Shown piece after piece: positions 42,343-47,631 of a stretch of DNA of 47,631 nucleotides. Below the pieces are notes generated by a model. That model made no database searches and was not told the DNA's origin. It worked only from the letters and a program-made list of their open reading frames with translations. Made by a program: the position numbers and the translations under genes. Each line of letters starts with the position of its first letter. Position 1 is the stretch's first letter. The stretch covers positions 207,192-254,822 of the forward strand of contig NMRA01000302.1 in NCBI GenBank assembly GCA_002633005.1, read 5' to 3'. The DNA is from Phoronis australis (taxonomy: Eukaryota > Phoronida > Phoronidae).

Positions 42343-45300
42343 CTGAAAGCAGTTGAACGCAAAATTTGTGTCAAAATGGTGAAAATTAGTGTTGTACAAG
42401 CAGGTGGATGTGAAACTGCTGCGAAGTGGTTTTGTGTCAAAATGGTCCATTCCTGATTTGGGCATCTTCTCGGTGCGGTTCCAACAATGACATGCGTTCC
42501 AACCTAAAATTATGTGGGAAAATCAAGAACTCACAAGACTTCTCGAGATATCACCATGCATTAGAAGCAAAGTACGTAATTCCACTAGCTTCCCAAACAC
42601 GATATTCTTAAGTGCGTCTACGATATCCTGGTCTTAGAAATGATTTCTGGGTCTTGTGGTAAGCAATAACGGAGTGCCGTCATTGAGGCTTCTCAACTGA
42701 ACTTTCCAATAAGAAAGGAATATAGAAAACACAATTCACTCATAGAAATGAACAATATGAAAACAGACAGAATAATGGGAATACTGAAAGCAGCTTTTGA
42801 GGTTTGATACAAGAATCTTCAGCAAAAACTATTCCATTGAGACTCCTTCCAAAGATTTGAAATACCCCATGTACGGGGTCTTTTGGGATCCTTTGGCATG
42901 TATGATACGTAGGAAACTGACAAATGAATACGTTGCAACAGAAATAGAATATAACTTGAGCAGGGCGTTGTCAACAATAAACTCAGGGATTAAAACGGCT
43001 GAGATGACACCAGTGCGTTATAATAAATCGGCAAAATAATAGCCTTCTCAGAAGACTTCGGTCACAGTAGAAAAACACCAAATGTCGCATTATTGCTTGG
43101 TACCAAATACATGAGTGAAGCACACTTGGTTATCTGGTCTACGATTTTGGCAGTTCTGATGACTGAGTTTGGTAGGCCAAATCTTTGATTTCAATGGAAA
43201 ACTTGTCGAGTGATATCAACAAGCGATGAAGTACTGTAGCTTACTTATGATTTTTCTGGCACTCATTCAAATCAACCCATGATACAGTTTGAACATCACA
43301 CGTGTAACGGACGAAGGAACATGCTTTGTGGTTGTATTCGAAGGATTCAGGAACGTCTACAGGCAACAAGTTGGTAGCGACGGCACTAGGCTTTTTTGTA
43401 AAAAACAATTTGGAAATTGGCAATGAGAAAGTTGAAACGTAGCTACCTCTTCAGGTTACCAATTTTGCTCTTAAAATATTCATTAATAAGAACAATTGGT
43501 AGTCACCCTTCAGAGATGAAATTTCACGCTACGCCTTACAAACAATGCACTGCAGAACGACAAGAAATAGAAATTATGAAAAAATGTCGACCAAATATCA
43601 ATAAAATCGTTACTTGTATCAAACGCCACGGCGTTAGGACTCTAAAATTACTTAAACTTTGCACAAGTCTGTACTTTTTGATAGAAAAATATATTGAGAA
43701 CCTGGACATTTTGCTTGTTGTGCATATTCACAGAGTTTTAAAATTTTTTTTCATTCGTTGCTAAGTATCTGTAAAATATTATCATTGATTAGGTAATGAA
43801 AGCGTGTTTACGATTTAAGACCCCCCGCATTGCACTCACGGTCACATCAATGACAGGTGTTAATTTTTTTTTTAAATTTCACTAATTTTTACTACCTACA
43901 CGACATACAGTATGTGTGGTTTCGGTGATTCAAACATTGCATCTTTATCTCGTTGCAGTCTTAAGTTGTAAAGGGTTTTTATTGAAATTGTTGTGTTTTT
44001 GCCCTTCCACTCTAGTGGAAACGCTTAACCAAATTTTTGTGACACCCAGAATTTCGTGATGCATTGAGCCGACAACCTGCACTGTATGTCCCGGTACCCA
44101 CCAAATCGACAACTAGAGTACTTTTTCGCACTTGGTTCTCATACTAAATACAAGTTCCATTTCGCCCTGAGGTTGATCTTATAAATCTCTGTTCTAGCCG
44201 ATAAAATGTTTCTTTAAATATATGCTACATACACTACCGAAACAATTATAAGGCATTGGCTTTGCCATTCATCATTTGCATGAAGGTACCGGAGCCATGT
44301 TATACTTGTAATAGTTCACAACGTGCTTGTTTTATATCTGCCACACACAGATCCCTGTATACATCGAAAAAACTCACCACTGACTTCAAAATTGTCTGAA
44401 AGAACTACAGCCGCTTTCTTGGACATTTCTGTGTCGCCTGGGACCGTCACGCTGCAACTGTTAAAAAGAGAAGTTAGTTATGAACGACACTGTTCTTTGT
44501 TCTTTGAGTACTTCACAGAATGTGGAGAAATCAGCAGGGAAAAACAATGGAGCGCTCCATCCCCCTACTGCAGCAAAGTTCCAGTCAATATCAGGGGCCA
44601 CTGAATGAGCTCGCAGGTTTCTGTTTAGCATGTACAGGTAATGCATTTTTCCTATTTTCAATCAAATCGCTTTAATATATGTATGTTTCCCAATGTCGGA
44701 TGTTTTTCATTTTGCTTGACTTTTCATCACTATTGGCAGAGTAGAAGCATGCGCTTCAATTAACTCCCGGATAACATGGCCGGAGGTCTACAAAACTGAC
44801 GACTCTGGCAGGGAATAATCTAGAACGAAGTAGGGAGCATTAGATTACTAGATTGAGACACAACTGTAAGGAGGTATTGAACATCATTGTATCAGTGGAC
44901 GTTTCAATAAAGAAGGCGTGACCAAGAGCCAGTGACAAGAGAGAAAACTGGCAGAGTGAACTCACATCGTGGGACGGTTCACTAAAGAAGGAGGAGCCAC
45001 GAGACATCGATAAGAGATAGAAGGCTGTAAGGAAGGTAATGATTTTCATTGTATTATTGGACGGTTCAATAAAGAAGGAGGGGCCAAGAGTCAGTTACCC
45101 TAGAAGCAACTGTCAGATGGTAGTGAATAATATAGGACGGTTCAATAAAGAAAGGGGCCAAGCGACAGCGATGAGAGCGAGAAGGCTGCAAGGAAGGTAG
45201 TGAATATCATTGTTTCATTGGACGGTTCAGTAAAGAAGGGGCCAAGAGGCAGTGTCACAAGAAAAGACTTTCAGACATTAGTGAATATCATAGGACGGTT

Positions 45301-46373
45301 CAATAAAGAAGGAGGGCCCAGGAGAAAATGACAAGAGAAGTCAAAACTAAAAACGATATTTGAAAATTACATGACGTCAATATTGAAAGGACTTAGGCTA
45401 CTTTTAGCTATGAGTCGTTATCAGAGGTTTGGGGAAGGTTGAAAAGAAACTTTTAAGCCTGGTGTTTATTAAAGGCAGTGTGTTTTGGAATCAGAGTTAC
45501 CTTAACTTGTCATCCTTTGTAAATCTGCTCATTATCAACAAAGTTGCAGACGCTGTTATTCGTCCAGTCATAGGATCGTAGGAAAGCTGAGTCGGGAGAT
45601 ATAGTCTCCTGGAGCGTTCGGTCTCCACTTTGGCGAATATCACACGGACCAAGTTTGTAGCTGGAAAACTCAATACATTATTTTTTCCAGTACAAAAAGT
45701 GTTACCAGGGTTACCGACAGTATTGTGCAACTTTATCCTCGTGATGGAGGAAAACAAATAACTGTAAATTGGGCTTATCTAATAAGAAATACGCACCGTT
45801 TGAGAAAATGTTTCCGCAGACGTAATGCGAAACATTTACGTTTCGAACTCACACCAATATCAGGACATTCAAATCAATAGTTAAGTAAGAAATGTGACAA
45901 AGTTATCTGCATAACTATTTGAACTGTGCCGTCATTTCAACACGTGGCGGGATTAAATGGTATCGCACATTTCTCCTTTCTGAGATGCGCAAGCATCACA
46001 GTCCGTCCTTTTGAAAAATGGCCAATGGTATTGTTCATGCGTGCACCCAGCCTAAAATATAGGGGGGCTCGAAGTTTTCAGTGTGTGGGCCTTTTACTCA
46101 AGAAAAAAACAAAAACGGGGTACTACGTTCAGACCTCTGAATTGTGCATTCGAGCCGAACTCTTGTGGCATTTTGCCTGATTTTCTCGGAATTTTTTGTT
46201 CCACTAGCCCACCCTCCCCTCCGTCTGGATGCGCGCATGTTGTTCAGTATGGCGGAGAGTACCTTCATCTGGCTCAACAAATCCGATTGTAGCGCTACAC
46301 GTAATTGGGTACTTGGATCCGTACTGTAACATCTTGCCGTTGATACCGTCGAGTCGCATGTCTGTCGGATTTG
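42179..46373 (-). CDS. copy B: partial duplicate of the receptor gene (Ig + C-terminus)
   Basis: Four exons (listed separately) correspond to exons 12-15 of the main gene. They keep open frames, splice sites, phases and stop position, and encode about 171 residues. No counterpart of the signal, Ig-D1, cytokine-receptor, sushi or stalk exons is present: similarity to copy A ends near 47,067, before the stalk exon would occur. Copy B is therefore a 3' gene fragment that is a duplicated remnant, part of an isoform using unseen exons, or a gene starting beyond the window. Exons are much better conserved than introns, which argues against long neglect. Confidence 0.55.
42932..42998 (-). other. possible extra or alternative exon, copy B
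   Basis: Same length as 6949-7015, acceptor CATCTCAG|CC, reads VLIPEFIVDNALLKLYSIS; the donor GCAAC|GTATTC is weak. Confidence 0.28.
44378..44457 (-). CDS. copy B exon: Ig domain part 3
   Basis: Counterpart of exon 14: 80 bp, acceptor CTCTTTTTAACAG|T, donor GTCAGTG|GTGAGT. Reads CSVTVPGDTEMSKKAAVV with the second Ig cysteine. Differences from copy A cluster in the DTEMSKK loop. Confidence 0.68.
44860..45325. repeat. tandem repeat, about 80-bp units, copy B
   Basis: About six units in the corresponding intron of copy B. The array existed before the duplication. Confidence 0.7.
45501..45660 (-). CDS. copy B exon: Ig domain part 2
   Basis: Counterpart of exon 13: 160 bp, acceptor GAGTTTTCCAG|CT, donor TTAAG|GTAACT, same phases. 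Differs from copy A mainly at LVRVIF versus LVIVTF; three of the six changes are silent. Confidence 0.7.
46037..46239. mobile_element. MITE with ATGCGYGCAYCC ends, inserted in copy B
   Basis: Inverted ends ATGCGTGCACCCAGC and CTGGATGCGCGCAT, flanked by TTGTTC at 46031-46036 and 46240-46245. Copy A has a single TTGTTC (10667-10672) and no element. This proves transposition, with a 6-bp duplication as the simplest reading. Confidence 0.75.
46263..46373 (-). CDS. copy B exon: Ig domain part 1
   Basis: Counterpart of exon 12, with acceptor GTTATATTACAG|CA and donor GATGAAG|GTACTC; 111 bp, phase 1-1. First Ig cysteine in KYPITCSATIGF. Residue differences from copy A are Tyr to Asn at the start and Val to Thr after CSA. 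Confidence 0.65.
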
Positions 46374-46621
46374 CTGTAATATAACACGGGTGCGCTTTGT
46401 GATATCTATTGCAACCGCAAATTTCCATAACTGAGCTATCAGAAAATACATGTAGCTCTCACTAGCATTGTAAAGTTGTGATATCCCTGTCACGATTTTT
46501 TGTACCAACACACTAAGTGGTTTTATTCATGCAATTTGAAACCCGAGTGAAATCAACGTCTGAACACACGCTGAGACATGACAAGAGCATTCGGATAAAT
46601 ACAGAGAAGCAGTGATAACAT

Positions 46622-46773
46622 CAGGCGTACGTTCAGTAACGCTAGGACCTACGCTAGGACCTAGCTAAAATTTAGCTAAAGTCACTTGTTCTCATTTAAA
46701 ATTCACGGCAACATATCACGTAATCTCGCGAAGTCTTGCTTTTTAGCGAGGTCCTAGCTCTACTGAACGAGAT
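46622..46773 (+). mobile_element. GTTCAGTAACGC-family MITE, copy 5 (inserted in copy B)
   Basis: Begins CAGGCGTACGTTCAGTAACG and ends CCTAGCTCTACTGAACGAG. Absent from the aligned stretch of copy A near 11,050. Confidence 0.7.
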
Positions 46774-47601
46774 GTAGATCTCACCAGGTAACTAAAATTT
46801 TCATTTCTAAGCTTTCCAAGACAACCAGTTAGGCGCAGAATGTGCCAGTCGCTATTTGCGAGCGGTTTTTAATCAATATACATGTAACATAGTTAAATTG
46901 CCGTGTTCTTTAACGAATTATTTGAATTTTTCTCAGTCGTTTATGTGACATGACAGTTTAGGACCGGGACACAAAATCAAATTTCCTCGAAGTAGCAATC
47001 ACTTTAATATCTATGTTTTAATCTAGAATGAACACACATGATTATTTTGTTTGCTCACACTTAAAGCGTTAATTAATTCTTTTTCATTATGTAAATCAAC
47101 CTTTGATCTAGACTACTTGCCGATATGAACTGGTCACACACTGGTCCATGGTCACGTGATTATTTACAACGGGTTCTTCAAGTCAGCGTGTCGTTTAATG
47201 CGGTGAGCATTGTCTCATGGAATGACAAGTGTCGCAGGCCAAGTGCGACACAACTCCTATTTATAACAGTAATAATTCGCGATTTGTTCCGGTAACATTT
47301 ATTTAGCCAATCAGATGCCAGAAATAATTACCGTAATAAATATTTATTACTGTGATTAAAGTCACTATTTCCTTTACTTTCGCCTGCTTAGATCACAAAT
47401 TGAGCTTTGCCAATCGAAAGATATCACTAAAATTAACTCTTTTCGTAAATTACAGCCATGTACATACTCTCGTTATTTTACTATTAATTTTTTAAATTTA
47501 TAAAAAGTGGGCGGACCTTCAGCCAAACCTCATTATTTATGCGGGGTTGCCAGTGGAGAGATTACCCATAATGCACACGAATCAGCTGACGGAAGAGAAA
47601 C

Positions 47602-47623
47602 ATGTCAAGCACAAGCGGTCGAG
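47602..47623 (+). CDS. probable first coding exon of a plus-strand gene at the window edge
   Basis: ATG followed by SSTSGR and a consensus donor (CGAG|GTGAGT), phase 1. About 40-60 bp upstream is the run TTACCCATAATGCAC, which could be part of a core promoter. The rest of the gene is outside the window, so the product is unknown. It is divergent to copy B. A short ATG plus donor can occur by chance, hence the modest confidence. Confidence 0.35.
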
Positions 47624-47631
47624 GTGAGTTA

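Larger units (their letters stand above)
40429..47067 (+). repeat. segmental duplication copy B
   Basis: Partner of copy A. Relative to A it carries private insertions at 40559-40738, 46037-46239 and 46622-46773 and lacks the 3.7-kb block. Similarity ends just before the position of the stalk exon. Confidence 0.88.

Noticed and set aside
42400-42540. Minus-strand frame VGTHVIVGTAPRRCPNQEW with a TTTTAG acceptor in copy B
   Set aside because: Copy A lacks the acceptor and has a stop in this frame.

Overview
The window is eukaryotic genomic DNA: small coding islands with GT/AG splice sites in long introns, surrounded by retrotransposons, MITE-like elements, microsatellites and minisatellites. 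There are no bacterial-style operons. The mix of non-LTR, Penelope and Ty3/gypsy fragments, hAT-like elements beginning CAG(T)GGCGGAT, and a class I cytokine-receptor-like gene suggests an invertebrate metazoan, possibly a marine deuterostome such as a hemichordate, amphioxus or echinoderm. I cannot fix the species. All exon calls below were read by eye from splice sites, intron phase and domain pattern.

The main content is one minus-strand gene, reassembled as 15 coding exons from about 35.2 kb down to 6.19 kb. The exon phases join without conflict into about 732 codons. The predicted protein has a signal peptide, a short N-terminal region, an Ig-like domain, and a two-module cytokine receptor homology region. 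The latter has four cysteines with a C-R-W signature in D2 and WSEMS in place of WSXWS in D3. After it come a sushi/CCP domain, a Pro/Thr-rich stalk, a second Ig domain, and an acidic C-terminus ending in a short hydrophobic stretch. No convincing transmembrane plus JAK-binding region was found.

The 3' part of this gene (second Ig domain and last exon) lies in a segmental duplication. Copy A is about 0.73-11.2 kb and copy B about 40.4-47.07 kb, in the same orientation. Copy B keeps the four exons open with the same splice sites and the same stop position, but lacks the signal, cytokine-receptor and sushi exons. It sits head-to-head with a probable plus-strand first exon at the right edge of the window. 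Because the copies align, several transposon insertions can be read as occupied versus empty sites.

Layout: 1-740, 5'-truncated LINE reverse transcriptase at the window edge; 1.07-4.75 kb, an array of CCTAGTGGC modules interrupted by a second LINE with a 14-bp target duplication; 4.75-11.2 kb, duplicated block with the last exons; 11.3-20.5 kb, stalk, sushi and cytokine-receptor exons; 20.5-30.2 kb, mostly repeats including a 1.7-kb minisatellite of 29-bp units; 30.2-35.3 kb, first Ig domain, gypsy and Penelope fragments, signal exon; 35.3-40.4 kb, no gene recognised; 40.4-47.07 kb, copy B; 47.6 kb, start of a plus-strand gene.
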